From NCBI RefSeq assembly GCF_030272615.1, contig NC_081413.1, positions 164,747,080 to 164,811,079 of the forward strand: a DNA stretch of 64,000 bases. Direction: 5' to 3'. Under the pieces are notes generated by a model that was not told the origin of the DNA, did no database searches, and saw only the letters and a program-made list of their open reading frames with translations. A program made the translations under genes and the position numbers. Positions within the stretch are counted from its first letter, which is position 1; every line of letters begins with the position of its first letter. This DNA is from Cryptomeria japonica (Eukaryota > Streptophyta > Pinopsida > Cupressales > Cupressaceae). Positions 12,900 through 24,312 of the stretch are shown here, in pieces.

Positions 12900-14404
12900 G
12901 TCTTGATAGATGGCGGAGCGGGTCTTAATATTTGTACCTTGAGAGTGGTCATTGGCCTTGGATATACAGAAAATGACATTGATACTTCCAGAAGAATAAC
13001 AATCAAAGCATATGATGATGCTGAGCGCCCATCCAAAGGGATAATTACATTGCCTATCAGAGTCGGTCCAGTGACAAAAAACACTTTCCTGCAGGTCTTA
13101 GACCTTGATCTCCCTTACAATATGATTCTTGGTCGTCCATGGATCCATGCAATGAAAGTAGTTCCATCCACCTATCATCAATGTTTAAAATATCCTTACA
13201 ATGGAACTGAGATAACAATTCCAGGAGATCCTAATCCATTTCAATTTTGTGCTACTCTAAAGGATACCCCTCAACAACAAGTCCCCGTCAGTAGAGAGGC
13301 CAAATCACATAGTTATGTGGATCCTAATGAATTGTTAGATGTTGTCAAAGGAAAATTGAAGATACAGGACCAAGGATGCGGAGAATATTCAATGGATCAA
13401 ACATTCCTCATTGGGAATTTAGCAATATCTCCAAAATCATATGGCAAACCGCATTTATTGCAAAAGGAACCTGCGGTAATTATTCAATATCAGCCTCCCA
13501 CTACATTTACAAGATGGGGTGAACTTGACAAAGAAACTGTAGATGATGATGTCATAGATTGGCTTTATAAGGATCCAATTGAGACCCCACCTGTCAGGTT
13601 GCCAGTGGAACGATACGGCAAAGGATTTACTATGCTGCAAAAGAAAGGATATGACGGCTGCAGTGGCTTAGGCCTTAACAACAATGGAAGACTAGAACCT
13701 GTTATACCCAAGATGCGACCTCCAACTTTAGGGTTAGGTTTTGTACTGTTGCGAATTGAATCCTTGTCTACCAAAGTGACCACGTGTGGAAAAGGGTGTG
13801 ACTCTGATGATGAAATAACACCTGAGGATACCCAACCCGAAACTGATTCCAATGAATGGGAGTGGAGTTCTTTTTCTTCTAGCTCTTATGCCCTTGACAA
13901 TATTTTCCTTGACCCTGATAATTTGCCTATGGAACACAAACATGAAATAACTCCTCTTCCTAAAACATGTCCTAATGCTTGGATAGAGTCATTCTGGGAT
14001 CCAAGCTCCAAATCAGATACAAGTAGTTCAGACAGTGATACCACAGATGTTTACATCTTTACTATATCAGCCCTCTCTCTCCTGAAAACCGATGATGACA
14101 TGCCCCTCGTCTATCCCTAGCTTATCCAACATGACCAACAAGAACCACTCACATTGGACTATTTTCAAAATTACGAAGCAATTGCAAAATTCCTTGGACT
14201 ACGGGAAGGCATACCACAAGGTGATCATAAGGCAGGATTTGCTATTGATCTGGATTCCACAGCATATTTTGGGGAGTCAACTCCATCTTCCAGTCATCAA
14301 AATGAAAAAATAAAAGGAAAAATACAAAATCAAAAGAATAGGTCTTTGAGTGAAAATCGTAAGGCACTCTCTGATCATACAAAAGTAAAAATAAAAGACG
14401 TACC
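12900..14404 (+). pseudogene. Element A protease with a G-patch-like segment
   Basis: The retropepsin begins with the active-site segment LIDGGAGLNI at about 12903, followed by MILGRPWIHAMKVVPS, the conserved second half of plant gypsy proteases. At about 13606-13700 lies GKGFTMLQKKGYDGCSGLGL, which has the Gly spacing of a G-patch, an RNA-binding motif. A Ser/Asp-rich linker follows. There is a TAG at 14118. The frame is then cut at 14404 by element C and resumes at 22110. The same protease and G-patch-like order occurs in C. The protease would process the polyprotein; the role of the G-patch-like part is unknown to me. Confidence 0.85.
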
Positions 14405-16106
14405 TGTGTAGGGGAAAAAGTGAGACTAGGTTAACATGCCCTAATCCTACCTTTTGACACACATTACAGAATACGAAAGAGCCTAGAGATATCGCACAAT
14501 TGGCTACTTCTTTTTGTGAAAGAGAGAGCCACGGGATATCTATTAGGATTTCTATTCCTTTGTTGAAATTGGAAGATCAAATGATGCAAGTTCAATCCCT
14601 AACCCCAAAGTGCAAGTATGAACTAATAACAAGATTGCAGAATTGAACTTAAACAATGGAAAGCTGTAAATACAAGGATGAAATAAGAATGCAGGTGCGT
14701 ACCCGGAGTTAAAATCTGACTGAAAATGTTCGGGACAGGGGCGCGGGCGCCACTGTCCTGATTCTGCCCCTAAAACTGCTCCGGAAACTGCTGTTTTTGC
14801 ACTTTGGAAAAAGCTGTCAAAAATGCTGAAAATGCTGTTGGACCAGGGCGCCCAGTGCCCCTGTCCCAGGGACCAGGGCGCCCAGTAGGGACCAGGGCGC
14901 CCAGAAGGGACCAGGGCACCCAGCGCCCCTATCCTGGCAGGACCAGGGCGCCCCACGCCCCTGTCCTGGTCTTTTTCTCTGAAATTTGGTGGGAAGGTCG
15001 GTCTCAGTCTGCTTCTCCCGGATCTGCAACCTGCGGCATCGTCCGAGTCCCGAAACCTGCACTTATATCTGAAAAGGTGTTTGGGTGGCTATATAGGGTT
15101 TTACGTTAGTCAAACCCCCGCTTCGGTGATTTCCACCTCCATGAATAGCCAAGTTGTATTGTAAAATGTATTGTGTGTGCAGACCTAGTGTGTGTGCAAG
15201 GTCCTTAAATGCAAGAAAGCAAACTAGAGCAACCTAGAAAGTAAACCCTAATTGCTTGTAAATGATAATGTAAATGCTCTAAATCAAGATACAAAGTGAT
15301 CTAAAGCATGAATAAAGGATATATTGAAGCTTATGCAAAGACATGAAAACAACATGAAATCATACCCAACCCTCAAGGGAGGAGTACAAGCCAATCTTCA
15401 GTCGGTAATTTCCTATTGTTCTTCAATGTCTTCCAAGCCCTAAGTGGATGAATGAATTTGATAAGTGCTTGATAGAGGAATGTTGAATGTTGTTGAAGTC
15501 TTCAAAGATCTACTCTTTCACTACATAGAAGGTCCTTGAAAGCCAAAAATCCGGGTCCTTTCCAATGAGGAAAGAGAGCTTTTATGTATGAAACCCTAGG
15601 TTGTAAATTCGTATTTTGGCCGACCTAGAGATTGAATGTCCCGCCAATTTCTTGGGGTTAAGCTTTATTTTATGATTGGATCGTGCTCCCAAAATTTCGG
15701 GAAAAATGTCCGGGACCATGTTGCACGGGTGCCATGGTCCCGACAACTTTTCACCAAATTTTCAGGGCCATCAGATATGATGATTTTAGAGAGAATCCCG
15801 AAGTTACAGGTGATTTCAAGATGTTTTGACCCCCGAAATCAAGCCCCCAAGTTCAAAATAGGACCTAATTAGGGTTTTTGATTAAGTGGTGTATTGGAAG
15901 AATAAAATGCGAAGGGCACGCTTTAGTGAAAGGGCCCAACTTTATGATGTAGAAAATGATGAAATAGGACCTTAGACCTAATTAATTTAATTAATTAAGT
16001 GCTAAAGGGGAAATGCAATGCAAAATGCAAAATGCGCCAAGGCGGGTGCTAAACTAGGTGTGAAATTGTACCACCCTAGCAAGTGCGTACAATTTACAAC
16101 GCTACA
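14405..16106 (-). repeat. Element C 3' LTR
   Basis: Second copy of the 1702-bp LTR, at the downstream end of C in its own orientation. Differences from the other copy are scattered C/T and G/A changes, for example GTGAG against GCGCG at the left end and CAACG against CGATG near the right end. The GC-rich repeated block is at about 14839-14965. Confidence 0.93.
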
Positions 16107-17181
16107 TTTAGCCCCCACTTTAGCGGTCATATGAACACTACGTGCATATGCAAGCTAAAGTACATAAAAGTAAACATTATTTGAAAAAGGATATATCCAT
16201 AAGTCTGTCGAACGAAGCCCCCAACGGTATCTGCAGTACACAGTTAGGAACCACACCCTACAAAACACACGTTAGATCACAAAATCACCTAATTCTTACT
16301 AAGGAAGGTGATGAAAATTCGAGGGTAGCTATATGCCCCCCCCTGTTTCGGCTTGCTAATTTTAGTGAGTTGAAACAGGGTATCATGTTTACCACTTCGA
16401 ATTGTTAAAGAATATTGATGACAAATGCTCACAAGAAGATTTGATATGAGATCAAAAACTAATGGAGAATCATTTGGTAAGAAAGAGGACTAAATCTCAA
16501 TTTCAACACAACAAAGAGTGTGAGGATTTGAGAGTTCTCTAACACAGGATGAAGGATGTACATGGAAACAAAATGCAAAGAGAAGAAAAAGAAAGGAAAA
16601 AAAAGGCATGAATACACACATTGGTGATCCATGAGTTAGACAAATATAACATCTTCTAGAATAAGACAAAGAAGAGAATAAGAATGCAATACTTCCTTCT
16701 TTTGCGAGGTGAAAGTGATTCTTAATGAAGGATGACGCTCCTTTTAACGCAATTAGGAGAGTGAATTCATTGTAGATGTATTTTACCAAGTGCAAAAGAG
16801 GTTGTAGTCAAGGACTTACACCTCTTGTAAGAGAGAATCCTTGAACAAACAACAAATGCCTACAAGGAATAACATCAAGTAATAAAGTTCACACCATCCA
16901 CGAAATAGGAAAAAAAGTGGATCCTTAGATAAAAATAAGGAAAGATCATTGCCTCAATGAGAAGGACTTACACAATCTTCTAGGGAGAGATTTGGACATA
17001 AGCAAAAGAAGAGATATATGAAATCACTCTTGTCCCCATAGGAACAAGAAAATTAGGCTATTATGTTGCTTCAAAAAAAATATGATTGCACTTGACATTG
17101 TACCATCATGAATGACAATGAGCCCCCAGTAAATGAGCTACCAATGTCACATAATGATGAGCAACATAATAGCCATTAATG
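16107..17181 (-). other. Element C 3' region with purine tract and hairpin
   Basis: Non-coding stretch between C's ORF and its 3' LTR. Next to the LTR (16107-16121), the minus strand reads AAAGTGGGGGCTAAA, a purine-rich plus-strand primer. At 16341-16380 there is an inverted repeat, CCCTGTTTC and GAAACAGGG, separated by 22 bases. A 101-codon open frame at 16490-16795 on the minus strand has no recognisable domain and I do not call it a gene. Confidence 0.6.
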
Positions 17182-20100
17182 TTATTTAAAGACATGATAG
17201 ATTGAATGAGGTATTTGAATATGACATGCTAAATGCTCAACTATAAGTGAGATCAAAAACATGTATAAAATTGAAGAAGAAAAGTCACAAGAACTCTTAG
17301 AAGAGGGATGAGTGTAATTTATTAGAGCCTTATCCCTGGAGGAAAGGACTTTATGATGAATAGGAGATAAAGATTCATAAGTGGATTTAGAAATTTGAGG
17401 GGATTCATAAAGAGATTTGTTCATTGCCAAGATTTCCTTATGAGGGGAATGAGAGTTGATAGAAGTAGAAGATGATTTAGTTGAAGTGAGATCATCATCA
17501 CTACTAAATATAGCATTCACATTGAGAGATGGTCTTTTAGATGCTTTAGTGCGTTTGCAGGGATTATAGCCAAGTCCAAAGGCATAATTGTGAAAATTAG
17601 TCTCTAGAGGAACTTTTATCCCTTGTTCATGAGCGCCACAACCATTTCCATGATACCCATGCTTAGCAAAAATGCGAAAACCACGACCATAACGATCAGC
17701 CATTTCAGGAAGAGAAGGTGGTTTTTCATAAGACAAAGAATCAAACTCTTCATAATTAGAGGTGTGAGGAGAAGAAGTTTGAGAAGCGGCCACAAAATTA
17801 TTGCTCATAGATTCAGGTAAGACTGATTGATCTCTAGTTTCTTCCTTCTTTTTACCTTTAAGATCTCTAGGAGGAACCCTATATTCACCTACAAAGGTGG
17901 GATTAAAATCAAGAGATCCCCAATCGTCTTCCACGAGAACCTTCTCAGGATCAGAAGCCTTTTCATGTGTAGACTCAAGTCCAGAAGGATCTTCTTCAGG
18001 AGCTTTAGGCTCATCCAAAGAATTTTGATTATTAGAGGGTGATGATTTATCCATAGGTATCTTGTTCAAAGAGTCATTACTAGAAGAGGAAGGCTTAGAA
18101 GAACTCCCTTTGGAAGTAGATGTTTGCAAACAAGCCTGAAGATTAGTATCGCCTATCAAGGTATATGTCTTATTGTTATAAATGAATTTAACTTGTCTAT
18201 GCAATGTAGAGGGGACAGCTTGCATACTGTGAATCCAAGGTCTCCCTAATAACAAGTTGTATGTTAAATTTCCCGACATAACATGGATAGGAGTAGGCAA
18301 AGTAACAGGTCCCACTGTGACGGGTAAGGTGATAATACCTAATGAAGACTTAGCCACATTATCAAAGCCTCGAATGGGATGAGAGTCAGGCTCAATAAGG
18401 GATGTATCCACATTCATCTTATGCAATAAATTAATGCTACACACATTAAGGCCAGAGCCATTATCTACCAGTGTTCGTCTTATAGCACTGTCATTTATGA
18501 TAACCACAATCATCAAGGGATCATATTGTTGTTGAATTTCACTAGTAGGCAACTCACCTTGGGTAAACACAATTTGAGCTTTAGGATTCATCACAGAGTT
18601 AACCAAAGACACTATATTACTAGATGTATTAGGTGGAGGAACATTCAAATCTTTCAAGGCATCTTGTAACATTCCATGATGAGTAGAAGAAGTTTGGATC
18701 AAATCCCAAAGGGATATCTTAGCAGGGGTAGCTTTAAGTTGTTCTATGAGATCATATTCCTTACCAAGAACTTGTGAAATCCGTGGAGCTTGAGGAAGAA
18801 TAGGTTGGGAAGGAGGAAGTGAAGTGGGGATAACTGGAGGAGGACTAGGTTGCCTATTGTTTCTTGTGTTATAGGTATGAGCAACCGCATGATAACTCTC
18901 TCTAGTCAGTTGCTTAGCATACTCATAAGGGCTCTTAGAAGAATAACCACCTTGCACAGTAATAATAGGTTTCTTAGGAGTGCAAAAAGAATCATTAGCA
19001 TAACCACCTTGAATCACTAAGATAGGCTTATTTAATGGTTGAGAATTTTGAGAAGGACAAGCACCTTGGACAGTGAAGAGAGGTCTGTTAGGTGTCTCAT
19101 TCACATGTATCAAATTGATTGAGGATGGTTTAGAGGAATGAACAAAAGTGTTGGAAGAATTATTGATAGTCTTCTCTTGCACTAAAATCTTATCACGGAT
19201 TAAATCAATTTTAGGAGAGAGACAAGGGGTAAGCATTGATGTTCTAGTAGGAAGAGGAAAGGTCATATCATCCTCTATCATCAAAGGATCTACATGGGGA
19301 ATAAACTCTCTAGGAGAAGGATCAACACTACTCTCTAAAGTCTCACTTTTAAGAGGGAGATCTTTGAAAGAAATGTTAACCATCTTGCTTTGAACTAGGG
19401 TTTCCTTATGAGTAGAACCAAGTTGAGGAGAGGGAGATGCTTTATTTTTAGAGGGAGAATAATTGAGATTCAAGGAAGGTGAGAAATTATCAAGGGAGAG
19501 AGAATAATCTACACCTTCTTCTAATGGTTCATCCCAAATAGTGAAGTGGTTGAAAGGAATGTTTGAAGTATTGTCAATTTCGGGAGGGGAGATAACATTG
19601 TTTATTAATTCCTCATCCTTAGAAGGGAGAGCATCAATAGATGTGTTAAACTCATCCTCTTTCCTCAAAATATGTTCAATATGATCTTTAGGGGAGAGAG
19701 AATTAAGGAAAGTGCTTATTATTTCATCTTCTTTCTCTAAGGGATGCTTATGGGTAAGAAAAACTTTAGGAGAAGGGTAAGCATTTATCATTAATTCATC
19801 ATATCTAGTGGGAATTTTGTTGGAAAAGGAAAGGCCATCACTAGGAAATGTAGGGATAATGTCATCTTCTTGCACCCAAGGATCCTCATGAAGGGAGCAT
19901 TTTTTAGGAGACACAAAGGCATCAAGGGCATCATCCCACAAAGCATGATCATATCTATTAAAAGGTTTATCTTTTGATTCAAAAGGAGATATTTCCTCAT
20001 AGAGGGGATTATTGAACACAACCATGTTACTAGATTCAGTGGAAGAGTTGATAGGAATGTACCCTTGAGAGGAACCATTTGACTTATCTTTCTCATCACA

Positions 20101-20241
20101 TCTAAATGGCATAGTAACAAGGTTTATGAGTTTTTGGTAAAATGAAGGTTTGGTATATTTAGGTTTCAAAAATTCATCTAAAGCTTCATCTAACTCATAA
20201 TCATCACAAATATGATCATCTTGCAAATAAAAATCTAACAT
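17182..20241 (-). CDS. Element C protein: Gag-tail, protease and G-patch-like segment; intact frame
   Basis: This is an uninterrupted 1019-residue frame starting MLDFYLQDDHICDDYELDEA. The N-terminal half is acidic and Ser/Pro-rich with no Gag core visible. Three short repeats of the form KPIxTVQGGY lie at about residues 393-440. From about 500 the order matches the protein of element A: YDLIEQLKATPAKISLWDLI (the Gag tail), then a retropepsin with TLVDNGSGLNV at about residue 590 and LLGRPWIHSMQAVPS. A G-patch-like GRGFRIFAKHGYHGNGCG follows at about residue 847. The catalytic Asp is kept. RT, RNase H and integrase are absent. The open frame, against many stops in A, suggests recent activity or selection. 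The function of the N-terminal half is unknown. Confidence 0.8.
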   Translation of the reverse strand: MLDFYLQDDHICDDYELDEALDEFLKPKYTKPSFYQKLINLVTMPFRCDEKDKSNGSSQGYIPINSSTESSNMVVFNNPLYEEISPFESKDKPFNRYDHALWDDALDAFVSPKKCSLHEDPWVQEDDIIPTFPSDGLSFSNKIPTRYDELMINAYPSPKVFLTHKHPLEKEDEIISTFLNSLSPKDHIEHILRKEDEFNTSIDALPSKDEELINNVISPPEIDNTSNIPFNHFTIWDEPLEEGVDYSLSLDNFSPSLNLNYSPSKNKASPSPQLGSTHKETLVQSKMVNISFKDLPLKSETLESSVDPSPREFIPHVDPLMIEDDMTFPLPTRTSMLTPCLSPKIDLIRDKILVQEKTINNSSNTFVHSSKPSSINLIHVNETPNRPLFTVQGACPSQNSQPLNKPILVIQGGYANDSFCTPKKPIITVQGGYSSKSPYEYAKQLTRESYHAVAHTYNTRNNRQPSPPPVIPTSLPPSQPILPQAPRISQVLGKEYDLIEQLKATPAKISLWDLIQTSSTHHGMLQDALKDLNVPPPNTSSNIVSLVNSVMNPKAQIVFTQGELPTSEIQQQYDPLMIVVIINDSAIRRTLVDNGSGLNVCSINLLHKMNVDTSLIEPDSHPIRGFDNVAKSSLGIITLPVTVGPVTLPTPIHVMSGNLTYNLLLGRPWIHSMQAVPSTLHRQVKFIYNNKTYTLIGDTNLQACLQTSTSKGSSSKPSSSSNDSLNKIPMDKSSPSNNQNSLDEPKAPEEDPSGLESTHEKASDPEKVLVEDDWGSLDFNPTFVGEYRVPPRDLKGKKKEETRDQSVLPESMSNNFVAASQTSSPHTSNYEEFDSLSYEKPPSLPEMADRYGRGFRIFAKHGYHGNGCGAHEQGIKVPLETNFHNYAFGLGYNPCKRTKASKRPSLNVNAIFSSDDDLTSTKSSSTSINSHSPHKEILAMNKSLYESPQISKSTYESLSPIHHKVLSSRDKALINYTHPSSKSSCDFSSSILYMFLISLIVEHLACHIQIPHSIYHVFK

Positions 20242-20381
20242 TTTGAAATTGCATAAAATTTAAACACACAATGCAAAGAAACACACTTTTTTTTTTTTTC
20301 TTTTTAATGAAAATGAAATGAAAACACACTAAATCTAGATCTAGATCTAACAAATGCAATGCAAGGGGAAGCAATGATAGA

Positions 20382-20399
20382 TTCACGTCGGGTTCACCA
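20382..20399 (-). other. Element C primer-binding site
   Basis: Read on the minus strand it is TGGTGAACCCGACGTGAA, three bases from the LTR end. It differs from element A's site by one base. A shared priming tRNA is expected if C borrows A-type replication machinery. Confidence 0.82.
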
Positions 20400-20402
20400 A
20401 AA

Positions 20403-22104
20403 TGTGTAGGGGAAAAAGCGCGACTAGGTTAACATGCCCTAATCCTACCTTTTGACACACATTACGGAATACGAAAGAGCCTAGAGATATCGCACAATTG
20501 GCTACTTCTTTTTGTGAAAGAGAGAGCCACGGGATATCTATTAGGATTTCTATTCCTTTGTTGAAATTGGAAGATCAAATGATGCAAGTTCAATCCCTAA
20601 CCCCAAAGTGCAAGTATGAACTAATAACAAGATTGCAGAATTGAACTTAAACAATGGAAAGCTGTAAATACAAGGATGAAATAAGAATGCAGGTGCGTAC
20701 CCGGAGTTAAAATCTGACTGAAAATGTTCGGGACAGGGGCGCGGGCGCCACTGTCCTGATTCTACCCCTAAAACTGCTCCGGAAACTGTTGTTTTTGCAC
20801 TTTGGAAAAAGCTGTCAAAAATGCTGAAAATGCTGTTGGACCAGGGCGCCCAGCGCCCCTGTCCCAGGGACCAAGGCGCCCAGTAGGGACCAGGGCGCCC
20901 AGAAGGGACCAGGGCGCCCAGCGCCCCTGTCTTGGCAGGACCAGGGCACCCCACGCCCCTGTCCTGGTCTTTTTCTCTGAAATTTGGTGGGAAGGTCGGT
21001 CTCAGTCTGCTTCTCCCGGATCTGCAACCTGCGGCGTCGTCCGAGTCCCGAAACCTGCACTTATATCTGAAAAGGTGTTTGGGCGGCTATATAGGGTTTT
21101 GCGTTAGTCAAACCCCCGCTTCGGTGATTTCCACCTCCATGAATAGCCAAGTTGTATTGTAAAATGTATTGTGTGTGCAGACCTAGTGTGTGTGCAAGGT
21201 CCTTAAATGCAAGAAAGCAAACTAGAGCAACCTAGAAAGTAAACCCTAATTGCTTGTAAATGATAATGTAAATGCTCTAAATCAAGATACAAAGTGATCT
21301 AAAGCATGAATAAAGGATATATTGAAGCTTATGCAAAGACATGAAAACAACATGAAATCATACCCAACCCTCAAGGGAGGAGTACAAGCCAATCTTCAGT
21401 CGGTAATTTCCTATTGTTCTTCAATGTCTTCCAAGCCCTAAGTGGATGAATGAATTTGATAAGTGCTTGATAGAGGAATGTTGAATGTTGTTGAAGTCTT
21501 CAAAGATTTGCTCTTTCGCTGCATAGAAGGTCCTTGAAAGCCAAAAATCCGGGTCCTTTCCAATGAGGAAAGAGAGCTTTTATGTATGAAACCCTAGGTT
21601 GTAAATTCATATTTTGGCCGACCTAGAGATTGAATGTCCTGCCAATTTCTTGGGGTTAAGCTTTATTTTATGATTGGATCGTGCTCCCAAAATTTCGGGA
21701 AAAATGTCCGGGACCATGTTGCACGGGCGCCATGGTCCTGACAACTTTTCACCAAATTTTCAGGGCCGTCAGATATGATGATTTTAGAGAGAATCCCAAA
21801 GTTACAGGTGATTTTGAGATGTTTTGACCCCCGAAATCAAGCCCCCAAGTTCAAAATAGGACCTAATTAGGGTTTTTGATTAAGTGGTGTATTGGAAGAA
21901 TAAAATGCGAAGGGCACGCTTTAGTGAAAGGGCCCAACTTTATGATGTAGAAAATGATGAAATAGGACCTTAGACCTAATTAATTTAATTAATTAAGTGC
22001 TAAAGGGGAAATGCAATGCAAAATGCAAAATGCACCAAGGTGGGTGCTAAACTAGGTGTGAAATTGTACCACCCTAGCAAGTGCGTACAATTTACGATGC
22101 TACA
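20403..22104 (-). repeat. Element C 5' LTR
   Basis: On the minus strand the LTR begins TGTAGCATCG and ends CCCCTACACA, next to the primer-binding site. It contains a GC-rich block at about 20837-20965 with repeated GGACCAGGGCGCCCAG units, unlike the AT-rich surroundings. Its terminal TGTAG and CTACA resemble those of element A's LTRs, though I see no longer similarity. Confidence 0.93.
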
Positions 22105-22109
22105 GTACC

Positions 22110-23727
22110 TGTGGGTGAAAACCTCTCTGAGGTGCCCAAAGGTGGAAGAGTGGACATACCCCTATCAAGTCAGGATAAATCAACATTGCTTGTGGAATTG
22201 ACCAAGGAAATCAATTTGGGTACATCTGACAACCCTAAGGTCATTCATTTTGTTGCTTCTCTATCAAAATAGGAAAAGATAGATTTTGTCAATTACTTTC
22301 TTGAGAAGAAGATCAACTTTGCATGGTCCTATGCAGATATGCCTGGCCTCGATCCAGAATTAGTCCTTCATCACTTGCCATTAAAAGCATATGCCAAGCC
22401 TATTAAACAAAAACTCAGAAAGATGCATCCCCAGGTGGCTCTTTTGGTCAAGGTAGAACTGAAAAAATTACTGGATGTGGGCTTTATCAGACCCATCGAT
22501 TATGCAGACTGGATTTCAAATTTGGTACCAGTTAGCAAAGTAACTGGGGGCATCAGAATCTGTACAGATTTTTGGGATCTCAATAAAGCATGCCCTAAAG
22601 ATGATTTTCCATTGCCAAATATCGACATCATAGTTGACATGACTGCTAGATATGAGATGCTCTCATTGATGGATGGTTTCTTCGGCTATAACCAAATTCG
22701 CATTGCTCCTGAAGACCAACATAAGACTACATTCACATGTGCTTAGGGTACCTACTATTGGAATGTGATGCCCTTCGGTCTTAAAAATGCAGGCGCAACA
22801 TATCAAAGAGCGATGACGACAATTTTCCATGATTTCATGCATACTTTGATGGAGGACTATGTTGATGACTTATTATGCAAATCTGTCACAAGAGATAGTC
22901 ATTTAGCCATCCTGGGCCCAATCTTTGATCGAATGGAGACCAACAAGCTTAGACTCAATCCAAAGAAGTGTGTCTTTGGTGTCACAGCTGGCAAATTACT
23001 AGGGTAAATTGTTTCTCATAGAGGCATTGAAGTCGACCCTGCCAAGGTTAAAGCAACAATGGATATGCCTCCTCCTACTAATCTCCGTCAACTAAGAAGT
23101 CTACAAGGAAAGCTCCAGTCAATCCGCCGGTTTATAGCTCAGTTGGCCGACAAATGTCATCCATTCCAGCATCTATTGCATAAAGGTGTCGCTTTTAAAT
23201 GGACTGAGCAATGTTAATCAGCCTTTCAAGCTCTCAAGGACTATTTGCTGTCGCCGCCTATTCTAATGCCTCCTATAGAAAGAAAGCCAATTATATTGTA
23301 TATTTCTACAACTGAAACGTCACTAGGAGTTCTCTTAGCCCAACAAGATGAGAACGACAAAGAGTGAGCTATTTATTATATCAGCCAGACACTAGTAGGC
23401 TATGAGCTGAATTATTCAACTATTGAACGGGCTTGCTTAACAGTGGTATTTGCAACACACAAGCTCCAACACTATATGTTAAATCACCAAACATTGCTGG
23501 TTGCAAAAATTGATCCCTTAAAATACTTGCTTAGCAGAGCAGCTTTGACGGGTCGCCTAGCAAAGTGGGTTATGATCTTTAGTGAATTTGATATTGAGTA
23601 TATGGAGCGAAAGGCGATAAAAGGACAAGTCATAGCAGATCAACTTGCAGAGGCTCCTATTTATGATGATCATCCCATGTTGACCAATTTTCCAGATGAA
23701 TCAGTCTTTGCTTTCACATCTTCTAAT
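22110..23727 (+). pseudogene. Element A reverse transcriptase and first RNase H
   Basis: The frame resumes directly after C's target duplication. RT motifs are IRPIDYADWISNLVPV, RICTDFWDLNKACPKDDFPL, MPFGLKNAGATYQRAM and the catalytic YVDD at 22858-22869. A gypsy RNase H follows (ILYISTTETSLGVLLAQ, YYISQTLVGYELNYSTIE, about 23290-23480). Stops are TAG 22270, TAG 22744 (TGG in relatives, between TCA and GTYYW), TAA 23005, TAA 23215 and TGA 23365. The DLNKACPKDDFPLP wording is typical of the Tat/Athila branch. There is no frameshift, so decay is by substitution only. Confidence 0.93.
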
Positions 23728-24312
23728 GAATGGAAGCTATACTTTGATGGATCCCATACCAAGTTTGGGTCTAGAGCAAGCATCTTGTTTGTCACCCCTC
23801 AAGGTGATGCTATTCCCAAGTCCTACAGAATAACTTTTCATTGTACCAATAACATTGCAGAGTATGAAGCACTGGTCACAGGACTCCGAGTAGCAGTCCA
23901 CTGGAATATCACACATTTGAAAGTCTATGGAGATTCTCCATTAGTCATCCAACAAGTGAATGATGACTACGAAACAAAAGATGAAAAGCTTATTCCCTAT
24001 AAGCATATGGTAGATTTCTTCAAGACAAAATTCACGGCTATCCATTTCAGTCAAGTTCCAAGAATGCAAAACAATTCGGCAGATGCGATGGCTACGATTG
24101 CTTCCATGTTAAATATGCCAAACAATATGGACAAATGTGAATTTTTGGTCGAACAGTTGCTTATTCCTTCTTTTGACATTCCGACAACAGATGTGATGTG
24201 CGTTCTTGTTGGTCCCAACTCCCCATGGTACAAAGATGTATATCAATATTTGAAATCCCAAACCTTACCACCTAACCTTTCCGCTAACCAATGCCAAGCC
24301 TTCATCCAATAG
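23728..24312 (+). pseudogene. Element A second (archaeal-type) RNase H
   Basis: LYFDGSHTKFGSRASILF, TNNIAEYEALVTGLRVA and YGDSPLVIQQVN are the Asp, Glu and Asp catalytic blocks of an archaeal-type RNase H. This domain lies between the usual RNase H and integrase only in Tat-lineage elements, so it decides the classification. The three acidic residues are intact in this copy. A TAG at 24310 ends the open stretch. Its proposed role is RNA-strand removal during replication; why Tat keeps two RNases H is not settled. Confidence 0.88.

Larger units (their letters stand above)
14405..22104 (-). mobile_element. Element C: non-autonomous Tat-related LTR retrotransposon nested in A's pol
   Basis: Two 1702-bp LTRs of equal length (14405-16106 and 20403-22104) flank 4.3 kb. 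The 5-bp duplication GTACC (14400-14404 and 22105-22109) is perfect. The element lies opposite to A: its primer-binding site is next to the right LTR and its purine tract next to the left LTR. Insertion plus duplication is 7705 bp, which accounts exactly for the frame change in A between the two halves of pol. It has one ORF and no RT, RNase H or integrase, so it must have been moved by another element's enzymes. LTRs differ at about 30 places, nearly all transitions. Confidence 0.95.

Noticed and set aside
16490-16795. 101-codon minus-strand frame in element C's 3' region
   Set aside because: Hydrophobic low-complexity translation, no domain, and situated where a 3' untranslated region is expected.
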